NCBI GenBank assembly: GCA_009760855.2 | Contig: WPIO01000012.1 | Span: forward strand, 988,501 to 1,052,500 | DNA length: 64,000 bases | From: Cristatella mucedo | Taxonomy: Eukaryota > Bryozoa > Phylactolaemata > Cristatellidae | Direction of reading: 5' to 3' | Shown here: positions 1 through 41,900 of the stretch, piece after piece | Position numbering within the stretch: the stretch's first letter is position 1 | Layout: the number at the start of each line of letters is the position of its first letter | Notes under the pieces: model-generated | The model's input: only the letters and a program-made list of their open reading frames with translations | Database searches by the model: none | Told to the model about the DNA's origin: nothing | Translations under genes and position numbers: made by a program

Positions 1-18
1 AAAGATCAATACGAATTG

Positions 19-29129
<29,111 letters not shown>

Positions 29130-29977
29130 CCTTTCAACATGTGCAGGCCACTGACCTATCCCGCCCACTACCGGTGTTAGCACAAGAAGCCGGAAGTGCT
29201 TTACGTAAAGCAAAGGTGCCGCACTTTTGCAGATTGAAGTACACTACTTTAGAGGATACGTTATTTAAGTTTTAATTCTTGCTAGTTTTTACATTTTTGG
29301 AATGCGTTTTATTTCAGGCAGACTCTTCGTGAGACTACAGCGGTTGATCCTCCTCCCTAAACGTCAAAGAGCGGTCGCGAGGAAGTCTTTATTCGCCACC
29401 CGCTACAGCCATATGCATTCTAAAAGCATTGTGCAGTACACCGCTATCGCGAAACGCCATTTTGAAACGGCGGGAGTTGGTTTACCGAAACCAGATGTGG
29501 AATTTCACATTAGCCCCTGTGTTGGCCTGAGGTACGCCCTGCGTACCCCTTGATCCATCGGGTTTAGTCGTCTTCATCGCACTATCGGGTTTAAGACGCT
29601 CGCACGCCTCGTGGGGCCCCGCGAACTAACTCGAGTTTCAGGTGCATTCTCTTGGGACGCCACTTGGTTGGTGTATCGACAGCAAGCTTAGCTGCTCGGA
29701 AATTGGGATGGCGAGGACGTACATACGATAGCAGCATTGGTGTACCGAGTCAGGCGGTCGAGCTGGGGCTTACGCGTTCATACTACTGCGTCTGCTGATG
29801 CATGCGGCGTTAGTAGCGGTTGTAATAGTTAAGGTTTGTGTGATCAGGGCTCATCTTCAGTTAATTTTAACTGCATCTAGCAATCGTTTGTTCTCTGATG
29901 TGCTAAATCAGTTGCTAGTCTACCGGCGCTCGCTAACCTCTGCTTTCTAACCTGTGCAGTGCTGCCGCTTTCCAGAT
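29130..29977. promoter_or_regulatory. Bidirectional AP5M1/INO80 promoter region
   Basis: 848 bp lie between the two opposed start codons. From about 29330 to 29780 CG dinucleotides are frequent (for example GCGGTCGCGAGG and CTATCGCGAAACG), in contrast with the CpG-poor, repeat-laden flanks. That is what an unmethylated shared promoter looks like. Two acceptor-like AGs (29958-29959 and 29974-29975) lie just before the INO80 ATG, so a non-coding first exon with an intron in this interval is likely; GTTAAG/GTTTGT near 29833 is one possible donor. No clear TATA box was seen. An open frame at 29302-29553 is not similar to anything I recognise. Confidence 0.6.
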
Positions 29978-32164
29978 ATGGCAGGTATGTTTGATGACAC
30001 CGAAGAAGTTGCGGAGCATATCTATGCACCTGAGAATGCTGCCAAACCTCCGCACGTTCTCGAACTTGAGAAAGCCCTGTCCCTCGACGGTTACATTGCG
30101 CTGGTCGACAGGCTCTTTCGACAGTGCGACCGCAGCAGGTAAGTGCTTTCGAAGGTCTTGGTTGCTGGTTTCGTCGCCGTCGGATGCGGACGTGCTTAAC
30201 TGGTTAACGGATGCTGGTGGTCACATACTTGGCTAGCAGTTTCTTTCTCGACCGAAGCAATTCTCTATTGCTGTCCTGAGCAGAGGATCCGCGTTCTAAA
30301 ATTTGTTGCCATGTGAACTAGTAGTGGCACCTGCGGCAGCAGTAGTGCTGGCTCGCCAGCCGTACGTTTAGCTGCTCGTTGTACGATATGACCCAAGGTG
30401 TTTTCTTGCAGCGATGACAGTAGCGATGAACTTTCGGAACTTCAACCAAAGCGAAGCATTGTCAACGGTGCCGGTATGTGATATGCTCTGCTATTCTGTC
30501 GTTCAGAATTTTATTTTGTCTGTCATTTAATTAGGATTTCATGTCAATTTCAAGACAATGTTATAGGTCATTCGTGTTTCTGTCTGTCTGACTAGAACCA
30601 ATTCGCATTGATTTTTATGTCCAGTAGTATTTTAAAACTCTCGTGAATGTGTTAATCTCATCTGAGTAAATGGTTGGTCAGGGATGACCCTTCGATGTTG
30701 CTGCATGTGTAGGATATTTCCACTATTTCATACTTGCATTCTCGGGATTTGTCACTCGGTGGCCATGCCGACTGCGATATTGGCTTGTGTAGGCTAGTTG
30801 GTTCACTCTGAGGCCGCGATCTGCCCTGCCCTTGTGTCAGTAGCCTCTTGTAGCTTGAGGCTTTAGTGTCATGCTAACTTGCTAGCAGGGTAGAATGCTA
30901 CACGTTTTAAGGCTGCTTCAGAGTTTTCACTAGTTTCAATCTGTTGTGTTCTGTAAGACTGGTAAAAACTTGTGCCTCTGCAGCCACCTAAGATCTGCTG
31001 GTTTAGGCAGCCCAATTCGAGCATGCAGCTGTCCGGCAGACTTAACAGCATGAGGGAGCAAGGTTTTCTTTCCTTGCGATGCAGCCAGGGATGATATCGT
31101 TCCACTCCTTTGCTGTGACAGTAGAGCTATTTGCGTGTAATTGGGAGACCACAGCTGCAGGTGTCTTGATATGGCTTGTCTGGAATTTGAATATTTTCTT
31201 GCATTAATTTGGTATTCTTTCTATGTAGGTCTTCCTGATAAACTTCAGTATTACAATCTGATCAACTTGAAGAAATCAAAGCGATGGCTCAAGGTATTGG
31301 ATATGTTTTCCATTCCTTTTACTCGCAGCTTTGTTTATTACCAGATTTATTGTTTTATTCAAGTTGTAGTAGCTAGATCGTTGCCACTTCCGTATAATCG
31401 TAGATGTCTTCTTCGACAACTTGGTTTTTAGATACATTTAGTCATTATACCGATTGCTCTGCCATCGACTCAGATTGCTCCATTTTCAGAATTATGTATA
31501 CAACGCCTCTAGCTATGGTCACACCTGTTTTCGAGGTGCTAACCAGCTTGCTCTCTATAGTTACTGTCTTAGCAAGACAGTCATCATTATAGCTGCTAGA
31601 TCGATATGTAAATCCTGTGAGATTTTGTCGTGTCATTGCTATTGGAGAAACCACAGTAGCTCCCTTTGCATCTCGCATGGAGTTCAGTATTATATCAAGT
31701 AGGAATGGTCGTTTTTTTGGGGGGGAAGCCGGGCTGGCTCCTTGCTGTTTGCTGCCCCACCCACCCGAGTTTGATATACTGTGTCACTACCATTTGCCTT
31801 CAGCTCCATGCAGGCTCGATCAATTAATTTTCTTTCACTTGTGGATTGATTTGGGGCCTTCACTTTTCGCTCGTAATGCCCTCTACAATGAAATTTCTTT
31901 CTGTCCATTTATTGCTCCATGCTTCTAATGTAGCACAGTGATTGCTGCTGCCTCTGATCGTGACTATTCCTGCAGTCACTGCTGTTTCTGCAGTGACCGT
32001 TCTCACAGTCCAGACAGCTGCGCTACTTCTCAAGTTTGTGTGTCATGTGAAATATCAGCAGTTGGCCTCATACTGTGCACCAGAGGCTGTTTAGGCTTTT
32101 GAGTGCTCGAGGATCAGCGAAGACTTAATGCCGACTTAGTCCACGTTCCTGTACGGTAGGAAAG

Positions 32165-32231
<67 letters not shown>

Positions 32232-32988
32232 AGGGAAGAGCATAAGAAAACTCGCATTTCAACGTTCATGACCAGACCTTTTGTGGCATTTGAGGGCACT
32301 TCTTTGACAGCACTTATGCTAAGAGGGGTACCAGTAAACCAACTTGCGTCATTGCCTCTGAATACTGCTATGCTATAACTATATTACTTTCTTTAAGCTA
32401 TGTACTCTGCAGACCTATATATCGTGAATGTAGAGCGCGGCAGCTAGATGTTCTTTAGGTTTAAGCTTATTTTTCCTTATAGATGGTGCTCCTTGGCGAC
32501 AATTCTTCGGAAGAAGACGAGACTTTGCCCAAGACTCCGCCTACTCACCTTCGTGATTGGCTGTGGCTGCACAAGCTGGTTGATACACATAGGACAGAAT
32601 ACAGGGAGAACACAGAGGTGGCTATACACCGAGTGCAGCTTATTCAGTTTTGTTCTGCTGGCGCTAGCGATGTTCTCAATGCTACAGGCCTGACTGCAAT
32701 GCAGTGCGGATGAGGGCGGACTTGACATTGTGACTACAACCGTGTGTTGACCGTGCTCCCTTCTGTAATACATTAGCTACAGGTCCGGTATTTGTTCACT
32801 GTGACTACTGCTGTTTTTAATAGCTGAGAAGATTTCGCAACTACAGTCGTGGGATTTTAAACGTATATGAGCCCGGGAAACTCCGGAAGACAAGTGTGAA
32901 GAGGAAGCTACCAGCTGAAGGCAGCAGGAATGCTATTATAAAAGGCGTGAAGAGATTCAGAAAGAATGACGACGACGAGTCAAACGAG
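29978..32988 (+). CDS. INO80: INO80 exons 1-5: N-terminal region
   Basis: Residues 1-196. Exon 1 encodes a leucine-rich start that aligns with the human YLERALRLDHFLR segment (here [20 protein letters not shown]). Exon 2 gives the acidic serine patch SDDSSDE. Exon 3 holds the conserved block [10 protein letters not shown]. Exon 4 contains the acidic run NSSEEDE, then [12 protein letters not shown], matching human LHKYKKLHQNKY. Exon 5 starts with [17 protein letters not shown] and turns basic. Exon 4 could read on to a stop at 32713, but splicing at 32617 (GAG then GTGGCT) restores the family alignment exactly. Exon 5 ends at a GC donor. In the family this region contacts actin-related proteins and YY1-type partners; nothing here shows that directly. 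Confidence 0.87.
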
Positions 32989-35900
32989 GCAAGTTTGTCA
33001 TTATTGCTACTTACCTGCTGCTACTGCACTGTGCTTATTTTGTGTGTTTTGAGTTGCAGAAGTGGTGCCTGCATGTGAAGGCTCAGCAGGAGCTGATAGC
33101 TTAGATAGTTTATATCTAAAACTAGGCATGGCTCATTCGTTGCCCACCCTTATCACTTGACTTTTAATTTCCTATTACACTGGGTGGCAGATTTCAGTTT
33201 ATTTTGTCCTAAGGTACAAAGTTTGTTCATACTTCCTTATGCCTAAAATAAATGTGAAATCGCTATTGTTCCACCAAAACTTAGCTTATGTGATCTGGAC
33301 AGTGATATTTGCCTTAAGCACTGAATTGTGTGCACTGGTGACTCATTTTCTCTTGTGGCTCAAGTGCATTACTCTGCTCATAACGTACCATAGTCACGCA
33401 ATCAAATATTCTCTTAATCTAATATTCTCGTATACTGTCGTCACCTATTATTACCTAATTCTGCACTTCTAACCACACGCAGATCTCGTATACTGCTGTT
33501 TATGGCCTGCTGATTTTCTGAATCATCTGCAATTCGGGAAACCTTAATACCCTCGACGTTTATGCTGTCAGCATGAAAATATCTTCCTTGCTCCCCCCCC
33601 CCTCTGCTCAATCATTCGTCCGACCATTAGTCCTCACTGGTGGAATGTTACAACCCAACACTAGCTTTGGCCCTGGACAAGTTTGCTCCTCTGACTAAGC
33701 TTGCCACTCTTGCCCATATGGACTATGGTTTATTGCAGACATTAAACTAGCGCAATCTTGAGAAAGCATACTATGATTTAAGACTGTCCATCAACTGGCC
33801 TAGAGGACTACAATATAATATACGAATCTATGCTAATGATGGCCAAGTCCAGATTCGATAAAAACCTTGTCGAATCACAGATGCAAAATGTTGATGTTGA
33901 CTCGCCTATTTACTTAACTGCTCTTTGGTCCTCACCTTACCCCGATTCTTGTGGCGATATAGTAGAGCACTTCTCTAGCTTCTTTGTCAGCAAGATAGAT
34001 AAGATCAGGCAACCCATCACTAAATTAACATCACTATCCACTGGACCCGGTTATCTCAGTAACATCCGCTGTGTACTTATCTCTCTCTCAGTTCACTCGG
34101 GTACCCCAATTTTGTTAATTAATCAAACCTGCCACTAGTGACCTCATCTCAAAGTTAATCTACCAGTCTAAAGAGGCAGCCCTGGAATCCTAAATCCACT
34201 GCTCTCCTGAGGTGTATAGATTTGCTGCTGCAATGCATTACCAACATAATAAATGTCATTAGCCTCAACTCTTGTCACTGCACTATTCAAAAAGGCTGCT
34301 AGGCCACTCGTTAACTAGGCAACAGTAGACCAAGAGAGCTTGTAAGCAAATTCCTAGTGCCCCTACTTTCCCTTCATGTCAGAGACACTAGAGCTGGTAG
34401 TGGCAGACCAGCTAAACTCATACCCTGCCTCTTGCTAACATAATCACCAAGCATGATCTAGGCTTTCCTTTCTATGCAGATGAAACAGTTGTGCCTGTGC
34501 TTTGTTCCTTCCCTGACTTTTAGTATGTCAAACTTTCTCAACTCCCTTGCTGAATGTATTGCTGACATTTGCACTTAGATGCAAACGAGCTTTTTCAAAT
34601 TGAATGACGATATAACCAACTTACTAGCTATGGGTAAACCAAGAGTTACTTAGATATTGGAAAAACCTATCTTAAAAAGTTCGCTCGACCAGCGCATCTC
34701 TTCTAGTATCTGCACAAAATCCGTGTGTCCTGTTTTAAATTGATCTTTCACGAGACGACCTTGTTGGCTCTAAAGTCAAGCCTGTGGACTTTCAGCTATG
34801 TTGCATTGCTAAAGTTCAGGCTTCCTTAGACAGGGATACCACATCTAAGTTGGTTCGTTCATTTGTTGTATCTTATCTCGACTTTTGCAACTACTGTTTG
34901 CAGGTCATCCGACATGTGCAATAAGGTGCTTAGAGTTGGTGAAAAACTGCAGCCAGGCTTTTCTGTCGTGAACTTCGCATCACATCACTTTTTGCCGACG
35001 TGCACTGACCTCCAATCCAACAACGAATCGACTTTTAGGTTCTCTCACTCGCTTTTAGGCTTTTTCATTCTCTCACTACCTATCTGAAACTCCCCAATCT
35101 GACTAGGAATGTAATTTATCTCCACCGGCAACTCAACAAATACTGTATGGGTGTTATATGACGAAATCGAATCCTAAGTAGCTTTTGGTAGTAGCCAATA
35201 GACATCATCTCATGCTACAAAGAGAAAGTGAATAGCTGAGTCGGGAGAGCAGTTGAGCTAGCGAGTAGCACGGGAGTAGCAGCTCGGGACAGCTGGAAAG
35301 GACGTGCCATAGTCGACAGGATTCGTACCATCCACTCTTAAAAAAAGTTTAGCTCATTTAACAGCTTCGTTTTTACAACATCCGAAGAGCCTTAACGGCT
35401 GTCACCACTACTTGCAGTGGGTAATACAGGATCGCCCACTGAAAGACTCGAACCCACGGCCTGGGTCATTAAGAGCGAGCACCTTGCCCCGGGGCCAAGA
35501 GATCCAGCTCTTCTGATTCAATTCATTCAGCTGTGAATAGAACCAACAACCTCAATCTTTTGGAAACTGTTCCTTTAGTTCTTATGCTTCCAAAGCCTTG
35601 AACTCACTCCCAACTGACGTCACGAAATCCTCTTACTCCATTTAAAAAGAAGCCAAAACTGCACATGTTTCTCACAGCATTTGCGGGTTCCGTGTGAATC
35701 ATCTTTTGCGTGTGCTGAGACTGTGCATCATGTCACTCACCGTATTGACATGCTTCTCTCACAGCATATGTAATGTGGTTAGACAGATTTTGTTCTCTTA
35801 GGGTGCTTTGCAAATGCCGTTATTATATTATTTAAAAATCACACGGTATTGCTGTAAAGTATGGTGTGGATGGCTGGTGTGCTGGCTTAAGCTTAGCACA

Positions 35901-38900
35901 TATAACATGCGTTGTACTCTTACCCGAATCCGTGAGGGGCGTATGTAATGCAATAAATACTACCAATAATATCTAAGTTTCCCGTTTTCTTGGCCTTTGA
36001 GACTGCCGAGACACTAGTGCATACTTTCAAGGGACTGGCTACAGCAGACAAACTTATTGGTAGGTAAGAAGAACATTAAGTGGGAGTTCCTGGTAGACCG
36101 GCGGGTGCTGGTACGTCACTGCACTTGAAGTTTGGCCTCTTCGAGCAATCTCTCTTAGCTCTTGGCAATGATTCGGCAGTTTTACAGTGCCTACAAGATG
36201 TGCTTTGAACAGTTTCCTTGCTTTGGTTCATGTACTGTCCTTCAAGTCCATATTCTTGATGCTCATGGCAAATTCAAGAACTCGCGAGCTTACTCAGAGG
36301 AACAAGGGGACCGCTTTTACAAGGATATACCAGGCTTTGAACGTCGTTACCAATGACAGAAAAACAAAACTATGGTGGGTTATTATGCTTGGGGACTTCT
36401 TCGAGAAAGCGATTTTCGAAATAGCAGAAACTTCAAAAAATATAATTTACTTGTATAGTGCCGCAAGAGAACTGAATCACACAAATGCCGCTGGGCTCAA
36501 GCCCACGACCTCGGCCTGTCCTTGGTCCAGGCGAGCACCTTAACCACTGGGTCAAACCAGCACTGGAGCACGTCATTTCTGAACACTTTTGAAGAGTCAA
36601 ATTTTTCATGACCAGGGTAAATTCGTGTTGATTTTGATTCATTTGCTGTTCTTTTTGGTGGAATGTGAACCGCAAAATTAATTTTTCAGTTTTTTTTCAT
36701 CAGAAATGGGTTAATTTTAAGTTAGTCACTGTCCTGGTCACAAAAGCAGTTTCATTGAAAATCATGGCTATTATCTGTACTTCTAGGGCATTAGCAATTT
36801 GGAAATATCACTTACTATGCATTGACAAAAATTGCATTACATAGTATTTTTTGCTGTATGTGCGTTTAAACTGCATATAGGACCAGAGGGAGTACTTGTT
36901 TCGAATGAGCACCTATCCATGCAACTGCGTGTTCATGTTGACTTAATCTGTAGAAATGGCACTGAGAACCTCTTGCCCTGGATTGCTTGCAAGCCTTTGA
37001 CAGAACTATTAACAATTTATATGCAAGGTTTTCTGTACTGTAGCTGTCGAGAGATTATTGATAGGTCAGATGCAGGCCTTTCCCATAAATATCATATCCA
37101 TTCTTCGGCCGTTTGTTCGCTTCTAGCTGTAAGACTATGCATGACAATACATGTTTTGGGGAATGGACTTGCCAAACCCTTAGTGAACAGGAGTCTGTAG
37201 GGATTGAGTAGTTGCTACTGCTACATACAGCTTCATTTGTAGTATTTGGGTGTGGATCATGATTCGTCACCATCGTTGTCAAGAAATAAAGCTGCAAAGC
37301 CTAAGGTGCTTACTTTGGAGCAAAGCTTGGCGAAGCGAAAGCGTATATGGCAGGCAATCACGAAAAAGGAAATCGCTAAGGTAACCTTACCATTGAGTGC
37401 CTCTACCTATTAACATTTTTTTGGCTGCTTAGCTCTCTTATCTGCAGTGTCTGAGAGCAAACAGCTGCCCAGTGTGAATGCTGGCTTGCCCACGCATCTA
37501 GTCAGTATTCTGCTTTAATTGATGCTTTCTTGTCTGAGCACAAATGAACCAACAGTGTTGCTTGCCCCTAGGCTTCAAAGCAGAAATCTTCTTCGAGGAA
37601 GGAAATGCTGGCAAACTGCAAGAAGGTGAGTTTGCATCCATTGATTGTGCACTTTGGATCCCATGCCCCTAGCTACGAACGATTGGAGGCGGCTTTTTTA
37701 TAATTGCCTTAATTATACATCGTTCTTTGCAGATCGCCACGCAGTGTATGCGGCACAGGCGAAAGGATGCACTGCAGTCACAGAAAAATTCACGCGAAAC
37801 AGCAGCCAGAATGAAGCGACTAACTCGGGAGATGGCTCTCTACTGGAAGCGATTCGACAAGGTCGAACGTCAGCATCTCAAAAAAGCTCAAAAGGAAGCT
37901 GAGGAGCAGAGGAAGCTTGATCTGGAGTTACTCGAGGTACTCAATCTGGGTTCTGCCTCAGCCTACCTTCTACCACGAATGGAGACTGCACTAGAGACCG
38001 AGATAATATTCTTGAGATATATTTTTAGGCTCGGAGGCAGCAGAGGAAGCTAAATTACCTCATTACTCAGACAGAATTGTATGCACACTTTATGTCAAAG
38101 AAGCTCACGGCTAATGCCAGCGAGACAGACTGCGATAGAATTTTAAAACGCCTTGAGGAACCAGCTGCACTGCAGAATGAGAAGCATATTCAACACGGGC
38201 TTCTCGTGGATCTTGAAGAAGATGATTATGGTTGGTGGATTTACTTGTGTGTTGCAGTCATCGATCACTTGTTGTCTCTAGATCACTCGTGATCAGAGTT
38301 GTGCTAGACAGAGTTGTAAACGTCGACACTTCTTTAAAAAAAAAATAGTAAATCGCTGCCGTCAAATCTTTGGCCATGTCGTTATTGGTGTGAAGTTAGC
38401 CGTGTGGTCTTAAAGAGCTGACTGCATTTGTTTGGCTTTATTGCTTAACTAACTTGCAGATCAAGAGGAAATGAAAAACCAGGTCTTAAGAAATGCTGAG
38501 TCAGCTCATCGTGCCCATCAGCAGAAGGTAAGCTATGAAATGACATTTATTGTCTGAATGATGAATTACGAAGGTATTCTTATGTCTTCGGCTCTTTCAT
38601 TTCAAAGCCTGTTTAATAAGCACGGTCGTTTAATGAGCTAGTCATAATTGGTGGTAACACTAATATTACAAAAATGTTGTAGTGACGTCATACCCAGCTT
38701 CTATTTGTTCACGTGTTTTGAACCACTGTCTGAAATAAAGCTGTCCGGTTTTGGCTCTGGATATAGTTTAAATATATATAATACAAGATGAATGTTGCGT
38801 GGTGCATCTGGTTCCCTTTGAGATTTTTCATAGCAGTGCGTTTGCTTTGCATAAATGTGATTATCGTAGCACTCGATTACATCTATGCCAGCAGCTTGTG

Positions 38901-41900
38901 CGTATTTTCCAGTAGTTCAATGTTGACCGCACACTGAGACTGCATTGCCCATGCCAGTAGCTAATTTTATGGAGTGACATGTTTTGGTACTGTCTTCGTT
39001 TTTAGCTCGCATGCATCATCTTAATTTTTTAAGATCGATACTTTTGACCGAGATCTGAAGTTCATTCAGAGAGGTAACTTGGGGTTATCTAATCCAAATA
39101 TTCAAGGATTCGAACATCCTCAGCCTAGTATTTTTGAAGGAAAATTGAAGAGCTATCAGTTAAAGGCTAGTAGCTCAGCTGTGCTATTTTTTGCTCTTTG
39201 CTGTAGTGTTTTAAGTTAGCAAACTCTAGCCTCGGGTATTGTCTCGTCTGTTTTATAGGGAATGAGTTGGTTGATCAACTTGTACAATCAAGGTATTAAT
39301 GGCATACTTGCTGACGAGATGGGTCTGGGCAAAACAGTGCAAAGTATTGCTTTTCTTGCACACCTCGCCGAGTCACAAAATATCTGGGGGCCATTTCTGG
39401 TTGTGGCTCCATCGTCAACACTTCATAACTGGCAGCAAGAATGCGATCGATTTGTGCCAAAAATGAAGGTAATGACCTTGCAATGGTGTGGCATCACGTG
39501 AAGTTGTTGACTTGTGCTAGTGTTTGTGCGTTTTGTTAGAAGCTGTCGACTTGGCCTTGTTCAAAGTAATTCTTGTTAGCTACTAGTAGTGTAGGTATCT
39601 TAGTTGGGTTGCATATTTTGCAGTATGTATATGTTAGCATATTCGTTGACTTTGTGCAGGAATCACCTGTGTCAGCGTTCGTGTTTTAAAATAGCTGTCG
39701 AGCCCACACCCCAACATAATTCCTGTCAGCCGCTAGTGGGATTTGTGTCTTGCTAGAGTAACATATCGTGTAGTGTGCATATGGGGCATATAATATTGGT
39801 CGACTTGGTGCACTGCATTCACACTTCTGTTGCAATCTTCAATCGAAATTTATAGAAATATCGAAATTATCGAAATGTATAAATTTATATGAACTTGTGC
39901 AGTACCCAAAAGACTGTCGTGTCAGTCACTTGCCAAAATAGCTTACCAAGGCTTGAGGTTTTATGTTAGATTTTGCTTGTATTGCATACCCAAACCAAGG
40001 CCAGTAAGTAGCCAGTTCATGTCTAATTTTGTCCTCTGGTGGCATGTAAGAATTTAGCTCACATTCTGGATTTTCTGCAGCTAACTAGTACAGTTAACAT
40101 TTAACCTTTTACGTTGCTTTATGGCCTGTGGGGCATGCAAGTTGGCCACATTACATATTTCAGATTCGCGATTTGTTTTTATGGGAATACAATAGGTTTT
40201 TGTATCGGCTCAAAATCGCCATCGTAGATTGCTATCAAGTAGGTGACTTTAGTGGTGCTATAGTGCAGTGGTAATTGCACTCACTCGGTTATGGAGAGCA
40301 AGGGTTTCAGTACCTGGTGACTTAGAGAGCTTGTTTGATTGTTTTGCTTGATCTTTCGATGGCGTTTAATACTGTATATCACTAAGTCTTTCTTGAGCGA
40401 ATCCCATCTTGCCTGGGCATCTCTAGCTCTTTGCTGAAATGGTTTAGGTCCTATCTCAGTAGGAAACTCCAGAGTGTTGGAGTCAACAGGCAGCAATCAT
40501 GTGAGGAGCTTCCAAAGTATGAGTGGAACACCCAATGCCTCTGTACTTGGTCTACCTGTTTTTACAATTTAAACTTTCCATCTTGCCAATGTAATCGCCA
40601 AGCACAATTTAGAATTTCATTTCTATGCAGAAGGCACACAGCTTTATCCATGCTTTGATCCTTCAGTCTGCACACCAGTCAAATTCTCTCTTAACTCCCT
40701 TGCTGCATGTATTGCTGACACTCGTACTTTTATACATTGCTAAAAAACTTACTCAAATGGAATGACGATAAAACCAACGTACTAGTTATGAGCAAACAAA
40801 GTGAGTCTCGGAAATTGGAAAGATTAATACTCAAAATCGACTTTCCCAGCATATCTCCTGTAGAATCTGAACGAACTATGCGTAACCTATTCCAAAGTGA
40901 ACTTTCGATAGACGATCACATCAGCTCTACAGTCAAGTCTGCCTACTTTCAGCTATTTAGCATTGACAACGTTTGAGCCTACTTGTAGAGTAATGCTACA
41001 TCCAAGTTGGTTCATTCATTTGTGATATCCTGGCCACGACTTCGGTTGCTTACTACTTTCAGGTCTTTCGTCCTATGCAAAAAGCCACTTGCAGCTGGTG
41101 CAAAGCTCTGCACTCAGGCTTGTCTGTCGCGAGCATCGCAGTTGCCACATTACAACACTTCTTGCCGACTTGCACTGGCTCCCAATTAAGCATTGCATCG
41201 ACTTTTATGTTGTCTCACACTTGTAGGTCCCTTTATTCTTCACATATCTGTCAGAGCTACTCTCCCACCAGGCTAGGCATAGTTCCACCCACTTTTTTGT
41301 ATCTAATCGTTTTGCTACACCTCTTACGAACCTCACATCCTTAAGAGACCGTTCCTCCAGTTCGTGTGCTCTCAAAGCGTAGAGCTCACTTGCGACTGAC
41401 GTGATGACATCCATTGATTTGACGACGTTTAAGAAGGAGCTAAAAACACACCTTCATTAAAGCATTTGCTAAGTCCTTGTGAATTGTTCTTTGTGTGATT
41501 ATGATTGCTGATACTGCATGTTATCACTAACCAAACTGTCATACCTCTCAAAGCATATCAAAAGTGCTTTGAAAGAGATGCATTTCTCTGAGGTGCGATT
41601 CAAATGTCATTAATAATATTATTGTCATTAGTATTATTGTTAACCTGTGGGATCTTGGAAGGTGACCCTCGATTTATGTCAGCTAGTGATAACAGTGATA
41701 CGATCACGAAGCGAACTGTTGTAGCTGGTTCTCCACTGCTTTTGTTATGCTCCTTAGGCAATCCCGTACTGGGGAAATGCGCAAGACCGGAAGAATCTTC
41801 GAAAGTACTGGGAGCAGCAGCACCTTCACACTGAGCGAGCATCGTTTCACATTGTTATCACTAGCTACCAGCTGGTTATTCAGGACGTCAAGTATTTTCA

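Larger units (their letters stand above)
33740..35835 (+). mobile_element. Degenerate LINE family A, broken by later insertions
   Basis: Keeps a pre-RT segment ([19 protein letters not shown]), a mutated RT core ([12 protein letters not shown]-like around 34460) and thumb coding near 34860. The 3' end lies at 35510-35835 after the family B and SINE insertions. More diverged than the copy at 15040. Confidence 0.75.
32989..37242 (+). other. INO80 intron 5 (GC-AG), filled with retroelements
   Basis: Donor GAG/GCAAGT and acceptor TTTGTAG. It contains an old LINE A copy (33740-35100 and 35510-35835) split by family B (35105-35340) and a SINE (35355-35505), then a type 2 SINE (36440-36572). The stretch 36580-37230 shows nothing else. 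Confidence 0.75.

Noticed and set aside
29302-29553. 83-codon open frame in the divergent promoter
   Set aside because: No recognisable family; it lies in CpG-rich promoter DNA where chance frames are long, and no splice or translation signal ties it to either gene.
32483-32713. Reading exon 4 of INO80 to its in-frame stop at 32713
   Set aside because: Splicing at 32617 into 32824 restores the conserved LHK...[11 protein letters not shown] alignment and phase; read-through would truncate the protein.
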